Shown one piece after another: positions 1 through 10,618 of a stretch of 64,000 bases of DNA (positions are counted from its first letter, which is position 1; each line of letters starts with the position of its first letter). Both the position numbers and the translations under genes were made by a program. A model generated the notes under the pieces. It was not told the DNA's origin and did not search any database. It saw only the letters and a list, made by a program, of their open reading frames with translations. The DNA comes from Pseudomonas iranensis (GTDB lineage Bacteria; Pseudomonadota; Gammaproteobacteria; Pseudomonadales; Pseudomonadaceae). The DNA is taken from contig NZ_CP077092.1 in the NCBI RefSeq assembly GCF_014268585.2, positions 5,241,001 through 5,305,000 of the forward strand, read 5' to 3'.

Positions 1-737
1 CGCGCACGGGGTCAGGTGCAGTTGAGCATCTGACCGGATGCCTAATAAAAGTCATTAAACACGAGCAACTGCGCGCATTTCTTCGCTACAATCTCCCCCC
101 GATTATAAGGACGTCTCCTGATCGGGCCCCGCAACAGCGTCAATGCGCATGCATCGACATCAAAATCGCCCACAGAGAGCCGCCCACACAGATCGAGTGA
201 AGTTGGCGCGCTTGCCTGTTCTTCCGGCAAAAACCCGCTTTTCGCGAATCTGCAGAGCTGTCATTCGCTCGGCCACCGCGTTGTTTTGCCCTAGCGGGCA
301 GGTGCCAGGCCAAGGCAGCCCTTTTTTGAGGTTCACGTCTTCAAAAGAGCGTGAAAAAAACGGGTTTTCACAACTTCACAAGAGTGTGGCGAGCAAATGA
401 ATAGTTTTGCGTCTGAACATGCACCATTAGCGTCCGAAACAGCCCAACGACACAGGACCGGGTATACCTCGAACATCGGAGCCTGAAGCCTGTCCGCTAC
501 GGATTTGGTTGCACGAAAACGGATGACTCGACCATAAGTCGAATTGCCAGCCCTGCGTGAAAATGCGTTCATGGAACGCTTGAAACCAGGCCGCACGCAT
601 CCGTCGAAGTTGCGAAAAATTGCGAAGATTCGGACATGGCCCACCTGACCACGGATAGCCCGGGCCCACTGACCTGCCCTGGAACGCCTGGCAGCCATGC
701 CGACAATTTGGTGCTGCAGATTTGGGAGACGCGTTAA
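1..737. other. Leader region upstream of mqo, no gene recognised
   Basis: I see no convincing gene here. The open frames on both strands are short or are antisense extensions of mqo, and none resembles a known protein. The region ends with a GGGAG ribosome-binding site a few bases before the mqo start. It may hold the mqo promoter and a long untranslated leader, but I could not identify a promoter with confidence. Confidence 0.5.
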
Positions 738-2246
738 ATGGCGCATAACGAAGCAGTCGACGTAGTTCTGGTAGGGGCCGGCATCATGAGTGCCACCCTG
801 GCCGTACTGCTCAAAGAGCTCGACCCCGCGATCAAGCTGGAAGTCGTCGAGCTGATGGATTCCGGCGCCGCCGAGAGTTCCAATCCGTGGAACAACGCCG
901 GTACCGGTCACGCCGGCCTGTGCGAGCTGAACTACACGCCGCAGGCCGCCGACGGCAGCGTCGACATCAAGAAAGCCGTGCACATCAACACCCAGTTCGA
1001 GGTGTCGAAACAGTTCTGGTCGTACCTGACCAAAAAGGGCACGTTCGGCTCGAGCAAATCCTTCATCAGCCCGGTGCCGCACCTGAGTTTCGTTCAGGGC
1101 GAGAGCGGCGTGTCGTTCCTCAAGGAACGCTTCAATGTCCTGAGCAAGCACCACGCGTTCGCCGACATGGAGTACACCGAAGACAAGGGCAAGATGGCCG
1201 AGTGGATGCCGCTGATGATGCCGGGCCGCTCGCCCGACGAAGTCCTCGCCGCCACCCGCGTAATGAACGGCACCGACGTCAACTTCGGCGCCCTGACCAA
1301 TCAGTTGCTCAAACACCTGAGCAGCGCGCCGGACACCCAGGTCAAATACTGCAAGCGCGTGACCGGCCTCAAGCGTAACGGCGCCGGCTGGACCGTCAGC
1401 ATCAAGGACGTCAACAACGGCAACACCCGCGAAGTCGACGCAAAGTTTGTCTTCCTCGGTGCCGGTGGCGCGGCCCTGCCGTTGCTGCAGGCTTCGGGCA
1501 TCGAAGAAAGCAAAGGCTTCGGCGGCTTCCCGATCAGTGGCCAGTGGCTGCGTTGCGATAACCCGGAAGTGGTCAAGCAGCATCAGGCCAAGGTCTACAG
1601 CCAGGCTGCCGTGGGTTCGCCACCGATGTCGGTGCCGCACCTCGACACTCGCGTCGTCGACGGTAAGAAATCCCTGCTGTTCGGGCCATACGCCGGTTTC
1701 ACCACCAAGTTCCTCAAGCACGGCTCCTTCATGGACCTGCCAATGTCGGTGCGCGCCGGCAACATCGGGCCGATGCTGGCGGTGGCGAAAAACAACATGG
1801 ACCTGACCAAGTACCTGGTCAGCGAAGTGATGCAGTCGATGGAACAGCGTCTGGAATCCCTGCGGCGTTTCTACCCGCAGGCGAAAGCCGAAGACTGGCG
1901 CCTGGAAGTGGCCGGCCAACGGGTGCAGATCATCAAGAAGGACCCGAAAAAGGGCGGCATCCTGCAGTTCGGTACCGAACTGGTCGCGGCGAAGGACGGC
2001 TCCCTCGCTGCCCTGCTCGGCGCATCGCCAGGCGCGTCGGTGACCGTTTCGATCATGCTCGAACTGATCGAGAAGTGCTTCCCGGCCAAGGCGTCCGGCG
2101 AGTGGGCAAGCAAACTCGCGGAAATCTTCCCGGCCCGTGAAAAGGTTCTGGAAACCGATGCTGCGCTGTATCGCAAGATCAACACGCAGAACAACATCGC
2201 CCTGGAACTGGTTGAAGAAAGCAGCGAGACCCCAAGCTTCGCTTGA
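738..2246 (+). CDS. mqo: Malate:quinone oxidoreductase
   Basis: A 502-residue FAD enzyme that oxidises malate to oxaloacetate and passes electrons to membrane quinones, replacing or supplementing NAD-dependent malate dehydrogenase in the TCA cycle. The N-terminus has the Rossmann signature [15 protein letters not shown] (about residues 8-22), followed by the family-typical segment [20 protein letters not shown] (about 47-66). There is no signal peptide or membrane span, as expected for a peripheral inner-membrane enzyme. Length is normal for the family. The ATG follows a GGGAG ribosome-binding site, and the gene ends just before a strong terminator, so it is probably monocistronic. Pseudomonads often carry two mqo paralogues; which one this is cannot be decided here, though the neighbours point to the mqoB-type position. 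Confidence 0.96.
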   Translation: MAHNEAVDVVLVGAGIMSATLAVLLKELDPAIKLEVVELMDSGAAESSNPWNNAGTGHAGLCELNYTPQAADGSVDIKKAVHINTQFEVSKQFWSYLTKKGTFGSSKSFISPVPHLSFVQGESGVSFLKERFNVLSKHHAFADMEYTEDKGKMAEWMPLMMPGRSPDEVLAATRVMNGTDVNFGALTNQLLKHLSSAPDTQVKYCKRVTGLKRNGAGWTVSIKDVNNGNTREVDAKFVFLGAGGAALPLLQASGIEESKGFGGFPISGQWLRCDNPEVVKQHQAKVYSQAAVGSPPMSVPHLDTRVVDGKKSLLFGPYAGFTTKFLKHGSFMDLPMSVRAGNIGPMLAVAKNNMDLTKYLVSEVMQSMEQRLESLRRFYPQAKAEDWRLEVAGQRVQIIKKDPKKGGILQFGTELVAAKDGSLAALLGASPGASVTVSIMLELIEKCFPAKASGEWASKLAEIFPAREKVLETDAALYRKINTQNNIALELVEESSETPSFA

Positions 2247-2263
2247 TCTTGCGGCATAAAAAA

Positions 2264-2287
2264 ACGCCCCATTGGGGCGTTTTTTTT
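2264..2287 (+). terminator. Rho-independent terminator of mqo
   Basis: A perfect stem ACGCCCC / GGGGCGT with a three-base loop is followed by seven T. A run of A before the stem could let it act on the opposite strand too, where the 2323-2610 gene ends. Confidence 0.9.
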
Positions 2288-2322
2288 GCCTGTCAAAAAG
2301 CAAAAGATCTCGTCTTTTGACC

Positions 2323-2610
2323 TTAACCGCGAGCCTTGTCGATCAACACGATGTACTCGGCGGCATTGCGCTGATCCTTGATGTGATCAACAAAGGTCTG
2401 GCCCTCTTCATCCTTGCCATCAACGTCATAACCCGCCGCAACGAAGAAGCCCAGAAAGCGCTCGAAATCGTCGATGCGCAAACCGCGATAAGCCTTGATC
2501 AGTTTGTGCAGCGACGGCGAAGTGGCGTCGACCGGCTCAAAATCGAGGAACAGCTTGATCTGCTCATCGCCGATCTCGTCACCAATCACTTGTTTCTTAT
2601 CTTTACGCAT
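2323..2610 (-). CDS. Conserved PA4642-family small protein
   Basis: A 95-residue soluble, acidic protein that resembles the short conserved Pseudomonas protein next to mqo in P. aeruginosa (PA4642, from memory). It starts MRKDKKQVIGDEIGDEQIKL and has no signal peptide, membrane span or catalytic motif that I recognise. It shares the minus strand with the secreted protein upstream at 2674-3153, separated by about 60 bases, so the two may be co-transcribed. No function can be assigned. The conserved position and coherent composition argue that it is a real gene. Confidence 0.8.
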   Translation of the reverse strand: MRKDKKQVIGDEIGDEQIKLFLDFEPVDATSPSLHKLIKAYRGLRIDDFERFLGFFVAAGYDVDGKDEEGQTFVDHIKDQRNAAEYIVLIDKARG

Positions 2611-2673
2611 TGCCGACTCCAGCTCGCAGACATGACACGGGGCGGGCAGTTTACCCCTGCCCGACCGCCCGGC

Positions 2674-3153
2674 TCAACGCGGACGAATTGCCCCGGTGTG
2701 CAAATCGGCCCAGATATGGCCATTGGCATAACTGAGGAACTGCACATACACCGTGTCGTTGCGCAACAGATCCATCACCACGCGGTATTGAGCGAGCGGA
2801 TAGAACAGCGTCAGGGTTTTGCTTTTGTCATCGTAAGCCGGTTTTTTCAGGCTTTTGCTCTCGCCGTCGAAACTCACCAGCACCTGGCTGATGGTCGCGC
2901 CCTTGTTCAGCGATTTGCCTTTGAGGCGGATCAACAAGGATGAGGTGACCGGAATCGGCTGCTGATTGGACTGGCGCTGCGCACCGACCACCACCGAATA
3001 CTCGCTGACCTGCAGCAGTTGCTGCTGCTCGGGTTCAGCGTCGCGCAGGGTGAGATCGTCCGGCGGCAGGAACTGGCTGTGCATCGGCGCGGCGGACAGC
3101 GGCAGGCTGAGCGACAGCAACAGGGCGGCGAGACTGCGGATCAAGAGGCGCAT
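2674..3153 (-). CDS. Putative secreted or periplasmic protein of unknown function
   Basis: A 159-residue protein with a clear Sec signal peptide (MRLLIRSLAALLLSLSLPLSAA, cleavage near residue 22). The mature part is rich in Gln and polar residues and contains no cysteine, so it is not a lipoprotein. The alternation of hydrophobic and polar residues suggests a small beta-rich periplasmic domain. I do not recognise a named family. The start ATG is preceded on the minus strand by a CCGGAG ribosome-binding site. A REPIN separates it from hpt. Confidence 0.75.
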   Translation of the reverse strand: MRLLIRSLAALLLSLSLPLSAAPMHSQFLPPDDLTLRDAEPEQQQLLQVSEYSVVVGAQRQSNQQPIPVTSSLLIRLKGKSLNKGATISQVLVSFDGESKSLKKPAYDDKSKTLTLFYPLAQYRVVMDLLRNDTVYVQFLSYANGHIWADLHTGAIRPR

Positions 3154-3225
3154 GACAGGCTCCGGAGGGCGGGGCCGAGCACTCTAGCATGGCTGTCGCG
3201 CAAGGATCGGCACACACAAAAACAA

Positions 3226-3317
3226 CTGTGGGAGCGAGCCTGCTCGCGAAAGCGGTGTGTCAGCTTTCAATGATGCTGACTGACACGACGCCTTCGCGAG
3301 CAGGCTCGCTCCCACAG
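3226..3317. repeat. REPIN, two inverted REPs of the GTGGGAGCGAGC family
   Basis: CTGTGGGAGCGAGCCTGCTC at the left is matched by its inverse GAGCAGGCTCGCTCCCACAG at the right, with about 45 bases between. This is the typical P. fluorescens REP doublet. It lies between convergent-side ends of 2674-3153 and hpt, in non-coding DNA. Confidence 0.95.
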
Positions 3318-3333
3318 GGGGCAATGCAGGTTC

Positions 3334-3891
3334 TTACATGCCTTTAACGGCGTAAATCCCGTTGGCGTTGCGCCAGTAGCCCTTGTAGTCCATGCCATAA
3401 CCGAAGATGTAGCGGTCGATGCATGGCAGGCCGACGAAATCGGCTTTCAGGTCAGGACGTGCCTTGCGGTCGTGGTCCTTGTCGATCAGCACGGCGGTGT
3501 GCACTTTGCGTGCGCCGGCGTGTTTGCAGAAGTCGATGATCGCGCCCAGGGTATGACCTTCGTCGAGGATGTCGTCGATGATCAGCACATCGCGGTCGAT
3601 GAACGAGACTTCCGGCTTGGCTTTCCAGAACAGGTCGCCGCCGCTGGTTTCGTTGCGATAACGGGTCGCGTGCAGGTAGGACGCTTCCAGCGGGAATTGC
3701 AGATGCGTCAGCAGTTTGCCGGAGAAGATCAGGCCGCCGTTCATCACGCAGAACACCACCGGATTGCTGTCAGCCAGTTGTTCGTTGATTTGTGCACCGA
3801 CGCGGGCGATGGCCGCCTCGACTTCAGATTCGGTGTACAGGCAGTCAGCCTCTCGCATGATTTGACGGATATGCTCGAGATCAGCGGACAT
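3334..3891 (-). CDS. hpt: Hypoxanthine(-guanine) phosphoribosyltransferase
   Basis: A 185-residue cytoplasmic purine-salvage enzyme converting hypoxanthine or guanine plus PRPP to IMP or GMP. The PRPP-binding loop is visible as VLIIDDILDEGHTLGAI (about residues 98-114). The open frame continues about 165 codons upstream, but the true start is taken as the ATG giving MSADLEHIRQIMREADCLY, because it has a GGAG ribosome-binding site and matches family length. The longer frame would run through the divergent promoter region and into upp. It is divergent from upp, so purine and pyrimidine salvage share one intergenic control region. Confidence 0.95.
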   Translation of the reverse strand: MSADLEHIRQIMREADCLYTESEVEAAIARVGAQINEQLADSNPVVFCVMNGGLIFSGKLLTHLQFPLEASYLHATRYRNETSGGDLFWKAKPEVSFIDRDVLIIDDILDEGHTLGAIIDFCKHAGARKVHTAVLIDKDHDRKARPDLKADFVGLPCIDRYIFGYGMDYKGYWRNANGIYAVKGM

Positions 3892-3983
3892 GGCGCTCTC
3901 CAGGGGGTTGGCGGAATTGGAAAAGCGGGCAAAGGTACGCATCCCGCGAGGTCGAATCAAGCTCTTATGGACTAACGTACAGA

Positions 3984-3999
3984 ATGTCCTATAGGACAT
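3984..3999. promoter_or_regulatory. Perfect 16-bp palindrome between hpt and upp
   Basis: ATGTCCTATAGGACAT is its own reverse complement and sits in the divergent intergenic region between hpt and upp. A second perfect palindrome, TAGATTAATCTA, lies at 4010-4021, about 35 bases before the upp start. Their placement suggests operator sites for a dimeric regulator. The regulator is not identified. Confidence 0.5.
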
Positions 4000-4056
4000 C
4001 ACCCTCGGATAGATTAATCTAGGCCGGTTTTTTTGCCCGCCGCCGGAGCCTTTCCC

Positions 4057-4695
4057 ATGCCCATCCTCGAGATCCGCCATCCGCTGATCCGTCATAAACT
4101 CGGCCTGATGCGCCGCGCTGACATCAGCACCAAGAATTTCCGCGAGCTCGCTCAGGAAGTCGGCGCCCTGTTGACCTATGAAGCTACAAAAGATCTGCCG
4201 CTCGAATCCTACGACATTGCCGGCTGGTGCGGCACCGTGTCGGTGGAGAAGATCGCCGGCAAGAAGATCACCGTCGTGCCGATCCTGCGTGCCGGTATCG
4301 GCATGCTCGAAGGCGTGCTCAGCCTGATCCCGGGCGCCAAGGTCTCCGCTGTGGGCGTTGCCCGCAACGAAGAAACCCTGCAAGCGCACACCTATCTGGA
4401 AAAACTGGTACCGGAAATCGACGAGCGCCTGGCGATGATCATCGACCCGATGCTAGCCACCGGCAGCTCCATGGTTGCCACCATCGATCTGCTGAAAAAG
4501 GCCGGTTGCCGCGACATCCGTGCCATGGTCCTGGTGGCCGCGCCGGAAGGCATTGCTGCCGTCGAACAAGCGCACCCGGACGTGACCATCTACACCGCGT
4601 CCATCGATGAACGTTTGAACGAGCACGGCTACATCATTCCTGGGCTTGGCGATGCTGGTGACAAGATCTTCGGCACAAAGCAGAAGGACGCGTGA
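4057..4695 (+). CDS. upp: Uracil phosphoribosyltransferase
   Basis: A 212-residue cytoplasmic enzyme that makes UMP from uracil and PRPP. The start [20 protein letters not shown] and the PRPP-binding loop [18 protein letters not shown] (about residues 127-144) are diagnostic. The ATG at 4057 is preferred to upstream alternatives because it follows a CCGGAG ribosome-binding site and gives the family length. The gene nearly abuts uraA, so uptake and phosphoribosylation of uracil are coupled. Confidence 0.97.
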   Translation: MPILEIRHPLIRHKLGLMRRADISTKNFRELAQEVGALLTYEATKDLPLESYDIAGWCGTVSVEKIAGKKITVVPILRAGIGMLEGVLSLIPGAKVSAVGVARNEETLQAHTYLEKLVPEIDERLAMIIDPMLATGSSMVATIDLLKKAGCRDIRAMVLVAAPEGIAAVEQAHPDVTIYTASIDERLNEHGYIIPGLGDAGDKIFGTKQKDA

Positions 4696-4697
4696 CC

Positions 4698-5972
4698 ATG
4701 CAGCAAGAGTTCAACGATCCGCTCTGGCGCACGGTGCTGTCCGGCGCGCAGATGCTGTTCGTGGCCTTCGGCGCCTTGGTGCTGATGCCGCTGATCACCG
4801 GCCTGGACCCGAACGTGGCACTGTTCACCGCGGGTCTGGGGACGATCCTGTTCCAGATCGTCACCGGGCGTCAGGTGCCGGTGTTCCTGGCGTCGAGCTT
4901 CGCCTTCATCACGCCGATCATTCTCGCCAAGGGCCAGTTCGGTCTTGCCGCGACCATGGGCGGGGTAATGGCGGCCGGTTTCGTCTACACCTTCCTCGGC
5001 CTGGCTGTGAAGATCAAAGGCACCGGCTTCATTGACCGTTTGCTGCCGCCGGTAGTGATCGGTCCGGTGATCATCTCCATCGGCCTGGCCATGGCGCCGA
5101 TTGCCGCGAACATGGCGATGGGCAAGGCCGGCGACGGCACCGAGCTGATCCACTATCAGACGGCGATGATGATTTCCATGCCGGCGCTGCTGACCACGCT
5201 GATCGTGGCGGTGTTCGGCAAAGGCATCTTCCGTTTGGTGCCGATCATTTCCGGCGTGCTGGTGGGCTTTGCCATGTCGTTCTATTTCGGCGTGGTCGAC
5301 ACAGCGAAAATTGCTGCAGCGCCATGGTTCGCCCTGCCGCACTTCACCGCGCCCGAGTTCAACTGGCAGGCGATTCTGTTCATCGTTCCGGTAGCGCTGG
5401 CCCCGGCGATCGAGCACATTGGCGGCGTGATTGCCGTGGGTAGCGTGACCGGTCGCGATTACCTGAAGAAGCCAGGCCTGCATCGCACCCTGCTCGGTGA
5501 CGGCATCGCCACCACTGCTGCCGGCCTGTTCGGTGGCCCGCCCAACACCACTTACGCCGAAGTGACCGGCGCGGTGATGCTGACCAAGAACTACAACCCG
5601 AAAATCATGACCTGGGCGGCGGTCTTCGCCATCACCCTGGCGTTCATCGGCAAGTTCGGCGCGCTGCTGCAAAGCATTCCGGTGCCGGTGATGGGCGGGA
5701 TTCTGTGCTTGCTGTTCGGTTCGATCGCAGCGGTGGGCATGAACACCCTGATCCGTCACAAGATCGACCTGGGCGAAGCGCGCAACCTGGTGATTGTTTC
5801 GGTGACGCTGGTGTTCGGTATCGGCGGCGTGCTGGTCGGCACCGGCACCGGTCCTGATGACTTCGGCCTCAAAGGCATCGCGCTGTGCGCGGTGGTGGCG
5901 ATTGCGCTGAACCTGATCCTGCCGGGCAATGACGGCTGGAAGAACAAGAAGGCGGATGAGCCGCTGATTTAA
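4698..5972 (+). CDS. uraA: Uracil permease, NCS2 family
   Basis: A 424-residue polytopic inner-membrane uracil:proton symporter of the nucleobase-cation-symport-2 family. About 12-14 hydrophobic segments are visible. The family substrate-site region reads APAIEHIGGVIAVG (about 234-247), followed by GGPPNTTYAEVTGAV (about 277-291). A GTG six bases upstream, overlapping the upp stop, is an alternative start. The position directly after upp marks a two-gene uracil salvage operon. Confidence 0.95.
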   Translation: MQQEFNDPLWRTVLSGAQMLFVAFGALVLMPLITGLDPNVALFTAGLGTILFQIVTGRQVPVFLASSFAFITPIILAKGQFGLAATMGGVMAAGFVYTFLGLAVKIKGTGFIDRLLPPVVIGPVIISIGLAMAPIAANMAMGKAGDGTELIHYQTAMMISMPALLTTLIVAVFGKGIFRLVPIISGVLVGFAMSFYFGVVDTAKIAAAPWFALPHFTAPEFNWQAILFIVPVALAPAIEHIGGVIAVGSVTGRDYLKKPGLHRTLLGDGIATTAAGLFGGPPNTTYAEVTGAVMLTKNYNPKIMTWAAVFAITLAFIGKFGALLQSIPVPVMGGILCLLFGSIAAVGMNTLIRHKIDLGEARNLVIVSVTLVFGIGGVLVGTGTGPDDFGLKGIALCAVVAIALNLILPGNDGWKNKKADEPLI

Positions 5973-5982
5973 CCCCCCGCAA

Positions 5983-6086
5983 TGATCGTTCCCACGCTCC
6001 GCGTGGGGATGCCTCAAGGGACGCTCCGCGTCCAGTGACGCGGAGCGTCACGGGCTGCATTCCCACGCAGAGCGTGGGAACGATCA
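5983..6086. repeat. Second-family inverted repeat element (TGATCGTTCCCACGC)
   Basis: The outer arms TGATCGTTCCCACGC and GCGTGGGAACGATCA are exact inverses. Inside is a second pair built on GACGCTCCGCGTC and GTGACGCGGAGCGTCAC. This family differs from the GTGGGAGCGAGC REPs. A second copy lies at 41718-41830. It separates the convergent genes uraA and hemH. Confidence 0.9.
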
Positions 6087-6104
6087 CTGTGTGAGCGGGC
6101 TTGC

Positions 6105-7130
6105 TCAGAGGGCCAGCGGCGCTCGTTCGCAGAGCGTGGCCAACGCCTTGGCCCATTGCGGGTCGTCGTTCAGGCACGGCACCAGCAGCAACTCCTCGCC
6201 CCCCGCTTCGCGGAACTGTTCCTTGCCGCGATCGCCGATCTCTTCCAGCGTCTCGATGCAATCGGCGACGAACGCCGGGCACATCACCAGAATCTTTTTC
6301 ACCCCGCTTTTGGCCAGTTCATCCAGCCGCGCTTCGGTGTACGGCTCGATCCATTTCGCCCGGCCCAGGCGCGACTGAAACGACACCGACCATTTGCCGT
6401 CCGCCAGGCCCATGCTTTTGGCGAAGGCGGCGGCGGTACGGAAACACTGCGCGCGATAACAGGTCGCCAATACCGCCGGCGAGGCGGTCTGGCAGCAATC
6501 GGCGCCCTTGAGGCAGTGATTGCCCGTCGGGTCGAGCTTGCTCAGATGGCGCTCAGGCAAGCCGTGAAAGCTCAGCAGCAGATGATCGTAGTCCTGCTGC
6601 AGATGTGGTCGAGCACTGGCGGCCAGTGCTTCGATGTATTCAGGCTGATCATAGAACGGTTGCAGGATCGACAACTGCACGTCGAGTTTCTTCTCGCGTA
6701 GCACGCGTCGGGCTTCTTCGATCACGGTGGTCGTGGTGCTGTCGGCGAACTGTGGGTACAACGGCGCCAGCGTGATCTTCTTATGTCCCGCTTTGACCAG
6801 ACGCAGCAGACAGGTTTCGATCGACGGCTCGCCATAACGCATCGCCAGATCCACCGGGCCGTGTTTCCACGTCCGGGTCATCTGCTCCTGCAAGCGGCGG
6901 CTGAGCACCACCAGCGGCGAGCCCTCCTCCCACCAGATCGAGGCGTAGGCATGCGCCGATTGCTCGGGGCGCTTGATCAGGATCAGCGACACCAGCAACC
7001 GCCGCAGCGGCCATGGCAGGTCGATCACGTAGGGGTCCATCAGAAATTGATTGAGGTAGCTGCGCACATCGGCCACCGAGGTGGAGGCCGGAGAGCCCAG
7101 GTTGACCAGAAGCAAAGCGTGATCGGTCAT
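6105..7130 (-). CDS. hemH: Ferrochelatase
   Basis: A 341-residue enzyme inserting Fe2+ into protoporphyrin IX, the last step of haem synthesis. Recognisable segments are [12 protein letters not shown] at the N-terminus and [11 protein letters not shown] (about residues 196-206), which carries the catalytic histidine. The C-terminal half contains [17 protein letters not shown], another conserved stretch. The open frame extends upstream of the chosen ATG into the neighbouring gene. The start giving [12 protein letters not shown] was chosen for length. It follows the 7144-8046 epimerase-like gene by 13 bases, so the two are probably one transcript. Confidence 0.96.
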   Translation of the reverse strand: MTDHALLLVNLGSPASTSVADVRSYLNQFLMDPYVIDLPWPLRRLLVSLILIKRPEQSAHAYASIWWEEGSPLVVLSRRLQEQMTRTWKHGPVDLAMRYGEPSIETCLLRLVKAGHKKITLAPLYPQFADSTTTTVIEEARRVLREKKLDVQLSILQPFYDQPEYIEALAASARPHLQQDYDHLLLSFHGLPERHLSKLDPTGNHCLKGADCCQTASPAVLATCYRAQCFRTAAAFAKSMGLADGKWSVSFQSRLGRAKWIEPYTEARLDELAKSGVKKILVMCPAFVADCIETLEEIGDRGKEQFREAGGEELLLVPCLNDDPQWAKALATLCERAPLAL

Positions 7131-7143
7131 GCAACGTCCTATT

Positions 7144-8046
7144 TCAGAGGCGGCTGGAGAGATCATCCAGAGCCGCGCGTAAATCCGTAAAGCGGAAGCT
7201 GAACCCCGCTTCCACCAGGCGTGCCGGCGTCGCGCGCTGGCCGCCAAGCAATAACAGTGACAGCTCGCCGAGCATGACTTTCAGCGCCAGGGTCGGCATC
7301 GGCATGAACGCCGGGCGGTGCAACACACTGCCCAGGGTCTTGGCAAATTCGCGGTTGCGCACAGGTTTCGGCGCGCAGGCATTATAAGGACCGCTGGCCT
7401 GATTCCGGTGCAGAAGAAAATCAATCAGGGCGATTTGATCGTCGATATGGATCCACGGCATCCACTGTCGACCATTGCCCAAAGGCCCGCCGAGCCCGAG
7501 CTTGAACGGCAGCAACAGCCGCGACAAAAAGCCGCCCTCGGCCGACAGCACCAGACCGGTTCGCACCAGCACCACGCGGATGCCGAGGTTCTCGGCACGC
7601 AGCGCGGTCTCTTCCCAAGCGATACACAACTGACTGGCGAAGTCGTCGATGCCGGGCGGTGATTCTTCAGTCAACTCGCGTTCGCCAGCGTCGCCGTACC
7701 AGCCGATCGCCGAGCCGGAAATCAGCAGCGCCGGTTTCTGCGCGCGAGTTTCCAGCCACGCCAGCAGCGTTTCCGTCAGGGTGATGCGGCTGCTCCACAG
7801 CAACGCCTTGCGTCGATGGGTCCAGGGGCGGTCGGCAATCGGCGCACCGGCGAGATTGACGATCGCATCCAGCGGCTCTTCGCCGAGGTCCTCCAGACGC
7901 GAAATTCCGCGCACTTGCGCGCCGCAGATCTGCGCGACTTTTTCCGCGCGGCGACTCCACACCGTCAGCCGATGGCCCTGCTCCAGCCAGTGCCGGCAGA
8001 GCTGACGTCCGATCAAACCAGTACCGCCGGTCAGCAATATGTGCAT
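7144..8046 (-). CDS. TIGR01777-family NAD-dependent epimerase/dehydratase-like protein
   Basis: A 300-residue atypical short-chain dehydrogenase of the YfcH/TIGR01777 family. The N-terminal nucleotide-binding motif is [32 protein letters not shown] and the [20 protein letters not shown] segment are characteristic of this family, as is the C-terminal DUF1731-like tail ending in [11 protein letters not shown]. The substrate is unknown. It sits immediately upstream of hemH in the same orientation, as in other pseudomonads, so a link to haem or porphyrin metabolism is possible but unproven. Confidence 0.9.
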   Translation of the reverse strand: MHILLTGGTGLIGRQLCRHWLEQGHRLTVWSRRAEKVAQICGAQVRGISRLEDLGEEPLDAIVNLAGAPIADRPWTHRRKALLWSSRITLTETLLAWLETRAQKPALLISGSAIGWYGDAGERELTEESPPGIDDFASQLCIAWEETALRAENLGIRVVLVRTGLVLSAEGGFLSRLLLPFKLGLGGPLGNGRQWMPWIHIDDQIALIDFLLHRNQASGPYNACAPKPVRNREFAKTLGSVLHRPAFMPMPTLALKVMLGELSLLLLGGQRATPARLVEAGFSFRFTDLRAALDDLSSRL

Positions 8047-8168
8047 GACATCTTCCTCGCGTGGCGTTTAACCCGGATCACTAGTCTATTTTTATAGGCA
8101 GGGATCTTTTCGATCGGGCAGGCTCTATGGTTTAACAATAGGCCAAGCTGTCAGAACGAGAACGCTAG

Positions 8169-9442
<1,274 letters not shown>

Positions 9443-9450
9443 ATTTCCCT

Positions 9451-9540
9451 TGTGGGAGCGAGCCTGCTCGCGAAAGCGCTGTATCAGATTCGAATTCGTC
9501 GACTGCTCCACTGCTTTCGCGAGCAGGCTCGCTCCCACAG
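9451..9540. repeat. REPIN, GTGGGAGCGAGC family
   Basis: Left arm TGTGGGAGCGAGCCTGCTCG and right arm CGAGCAGGCTCGCTCCCACA are inverse copies. It lies between the two TGTACA-controlled units and may attenuate read-through between them. Confidence 0.93.
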
Positions 9541-9561
9541 ATCAACGCCGCACAAAAATCT

Positions 9562-9635
9562 TATACAAATCATTTGACTTGTACATCCATCGATCTATGC
9601 TGAGGAAAAGTTGTACAGAGATAACTCTCTGTACA
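9562..9635 (+). promoter_or_regulatory. Candidate LitR operator/promoter of the photolyase operon
   Basis: One TATACA (9562-9567) and three TGTACA cores (9580-9585, 9612-9617, 9630-9635) lie just before the gene at 9656. The last two form a perfect inverted repeat, TGTACAGAGA and TCTCTGTACA, separated by TAAC. TTGACT at 9575 and TATGCT at 9596 resemble -35 and -10 boxes, although the 15-base gap is short. The operon encodes its own MerR regulator, so this is probably an autoregulated, light-inducible promoter. Confidence 0.65.
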
Positions 9636-9655
9636 GGTATAGATTCGAGGTGCTC

Positions 9656-10618
9656 ATGTCTACTGCTTCCCTGTCCAAGCCGAAGATCGCCATCAGCGCC
9701 TGCCTGTTGGGCGAAGAAGTGCGCTACAACGGTGGGCACAAGGAATCGCGGCTATGCAGCCGTACCCTCACCGAATATTTCGATTTCGTCCCGCTGTGCC
9801 CGGAAGTCGCCATCGGCATGGGCATTCCCCGTGAGCCGATCCGGCTGGTCGGCGACCCTGAACAACCCGAGGCGGTCGGCACCGTCGACCGGACCATCAA
9901 CGTCACCAGGCCGCTGGCCGAATACGGCGAGAAAATGGCCGCCGAGTTGCAGGACTTGTCCGGCTACATCTTCATGCAGCAGTCGCCCTCCTGCGGGCTG
10001 GAACGGGTCAAGGTCTATCACGACAACGGCGCGCCAGTGAACGGTGGCGGGCGCGGCATCTATGCGCAGGCATTCTGTGCACGGCATCCGGATCTGCCGG
10101 TGGAAGAAGCCGGGCGCCTCAACGATCCGGTGCTGCGGGAAAACTTCATCACCCGCGTCCTGGCCTACAGCGCCTGGCAGCAAGTGCTCGCCGAGGGCCT
10201 GAGCCGCCGCGCCCTCACCGAATTCCATTCGCGCTACAAGTACCTGCTGATGGCGCACAACCCGCTGCAATACAGAAACCTCGGCAAGATGCTTGGCAAT
10301 ATGGCTGACAGCGATCCCGCCGAGCTCGGCCCGCGCTACTTCAGCGAGCTGATGGCCGCGCTGAAGAAATGCGCCACGCGCGGCACCCACTGCAACGTGC
10401 TGCTGCACCTCAGCGGTTATTTGAAACAATCGTTGAGCGCCGAAGACAAACAGGAAATGCAGCAGATCATCGGCCAGTACCGCCAAGGCATCGTGCCGCT
10501 GGTGGTGCCATTGACGCTGCTCAAACACCATTTTCGACTCCATCCGGACCCGTACATCGCGCAGCAGGTTTACCTGCAGCCGCATCCGGAAAACCTCAGT
10601 CTGCGAAACGCGATCTAA
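9656..10618 (+). CDS. YbgA-like protein with DUF523 and DUF1722 domains
   Basis: A 320-residue fusion. The N-terminal half (about 10-150) is DUF523, with ISACLLGEEVRYNGGHK and the cysteine-containing QQSPSCGLERVKVY. The C-terminal half (about 190-305) is DUF1722 (YbgA), with FHSRYKYLLMAHNPLQYRNLGK. Such genes commonly adjoin photolyase genes (ybgA-phr in E. coli), but the biochemical function is not known to me. The start is the ATG shortly after the TGTACA inverted repeat. Its stop overlaps the start of the MerR gene (TAATG), so the regulator is made from the same transcript. Confidence 0.9.
   Translation: MSTASLSKPKIAISACLLGEEVRYNGGHKESRLCSRTLTEYFDFVPLCPEVAIGMGIPREPIRLVGDPEQPEAVGTVDRTINVTRPLAEYGEKMAAELQDLSGYIFMQQSPSCGLERVKVYHDNGAPVNGGGRGIYAQAFCARHPDLPVEEAGRLNDPVLRENFITRVLAYSAWQQVLAEGLSRRALTEFHSRYKYLLMAHNPLQYRNLGKMLGNMADSDPAELGPRYFSELMAALKKCATRGTHCNVLLHLSGYLKQSLSAEDKQEMQQIIGQYRQGIVPLVVPLTLLKHHFRLHPDPYIAQQVYLQPHPENLSLRNAI

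Noticed and set aside
333..2303. Long open frame of 656 codons antisense to mqo
   Set aside because: It mirrors the GC-rich codon pattern of mqo, has Arg/His/Val-rich low-information sequence and no family resemblance.
3892..4389. 165-codon N-terminal extension of hpt
   Set aside because: It would cross the divergent promoter and run antisense through upp; the internal ATG with GGAG site gives the normal enzyme length.
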